From contig NZ_WJXB01000001.1 of the NCBI RefSeq assembly GCF_009664975.1, positions 186,001-250,000 on the forward strand: DNA of 64,000 nt. Reading direction: 5' to 3'. This DNA is from Paenibacillus monticola (GTDB lineage Bacteria > Bacillota > Bacilli > Paenibacillales > Paenibacillaceae). The notes under the pieces are model-generated. The model searched no databases, was not told where the DNA came from, and worked only from the letters and a program-made list of their open reading frames with translations. Below are positions 63,923 through 64,000 of the stretch, piece by piece. Position 1 is the stretch's first letter, and each line of letters starts with the position of its first letter. The position numbers were made by a program, and so were the translations under genes.

Positions 63923-64000
63923 ATGCTAAGTGGAATTGGTACTCCCGGAATTATTATGCTGGTCATATTGGCACTGCTACTCTTTGGACCGAACAAACTT
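63923..64000 (+). CDS. tatA: Twin-arginine translocase subunit TatA (3' end outside window)
   Basis: The first 26 residues are visible: MLSGIGTPGIIMLVILALLLFGPNKL, the N-terminal membrane helix ending in the FGPxKL hinge typical of TatA. AAGGAGGAAT precedes the ATG. Position after mogA matches the B. subtilis moaC-...-tatA order. Confidence 0.92.
   Translation, partial: MLSGIGTPGIIMLVILALLLFGPNKL

Noticed and set aside
1-64000. CRISPR arrays, insertion sequences, prophage, rRNA and tRNA genes
   Set aside because: No regularly spaced repeats, transposase or integrase-like proteins, or recognisable structural RNA genes were found beyond the leaders listed.

Overview
The window is chromosomal DNA from an endospore-forming Bacillota, most probably a Paenibacillus-type species. 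The reasons are: AGGAGG-like ribosome binding sites, frequent TTG starts, a spore protein gene (sspH), a spore-type Ku/ligase/polymerase set, and the gene order tsaE-tsaB-rimI-tsaD ... ABC-F-(folate cyclo-ligase)-moaC-mogA-tatA, which resembles the Bacillus subtilis ydiB-ydiC-ydiD-ydiE-ydiF-moaC...tatA region. No rRNA, tRNA, insertion sequence, prophage or CRISPR array was seen. The assignment is inferred from recalled gene families and synteny, not from a database search.

Region 1 (1-8740) is the end of an exopolysaccharide locus. It holds the C-terminus of UDP-glucose dehydrogenase and a GDP-mannose pyrophosphorylase, then three secreted glycoside hydrolases: two paralogous GH26 proteins with PA14 domains and a clan-A-like hydrolase with a discoidin domain. 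The first hydrolase is preceded by a clear cyclic di-GMP-I riboswitch whose closing helix can pair with the ribosome binding site. A sigma-D-like and a sigma-A-like promoter lie upstream. The second paralogue keeps a divergent leader of the same kind. I read this as a c-di-GMP-controlled matrix-remodelling cassette.

Region 2 (8790-15200) carries a CPA-type antiporter with a TrkA-C domain, Dps with palindromes in its promoter region, an AIM24 protein with a coiled-coil membrane partner, an M50-type membrane protease, an orphan beta-rich protein, and a WYL regulator behind a perfect palindrome. Region 3 (15420-24870) has a complete peptide ABC transporter operon (ATPases, lipoprotein, two permeases), then modA-modB converging on an HTH/PBP-like regulator, and a polysaccharide deacetylase. 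Region 4 (25000-37120) mixes dGTPase, a chemoreceptor, a 2-hydroxyacid dehydrogenase, an RNA 2',3'-cyclic phosphodiesterase family protein, a SleB-type hydrolase, a UPF0173 hydrolase, a UgtP-like glucosyltransferase, and a TetR-YhgE pair. It also includes a 650-base gene-free stretch with a long inverted repeat and a gene relic.

Region 5 (37400-49470) holds the glutamate synthase large subunit without its small subunit, a PadR-DUF2812 operon with direct-repeat operators over its promoter, an ABC-2 transporter pair, a bactofilin-M23 peptidase pair, cardiolipin synthase and a YitT protein. Region 6 (49490-54110) is a spore-type NHEJ operon (ku, separate ligase, separate LigD-like polymerase), a small acidic ORF coupled to sspH, and a drug/metabolite transporter.

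Region 7 (54200-64000) is the t6A tRNA-modification operon, then leuA behind two tandem leucine T-boxes. Next come a cluster of DnaA boxes, an ABC-F ATPase, 5-formyl-THF cyclo-ligase, moaC, mogA/moaB and the start of tatA. The strongest regulatory findings are the c-di-GMP riboswitch arrangement, the tandem T-boxes, and the DnaA-box cluster away from any visible dnaA.
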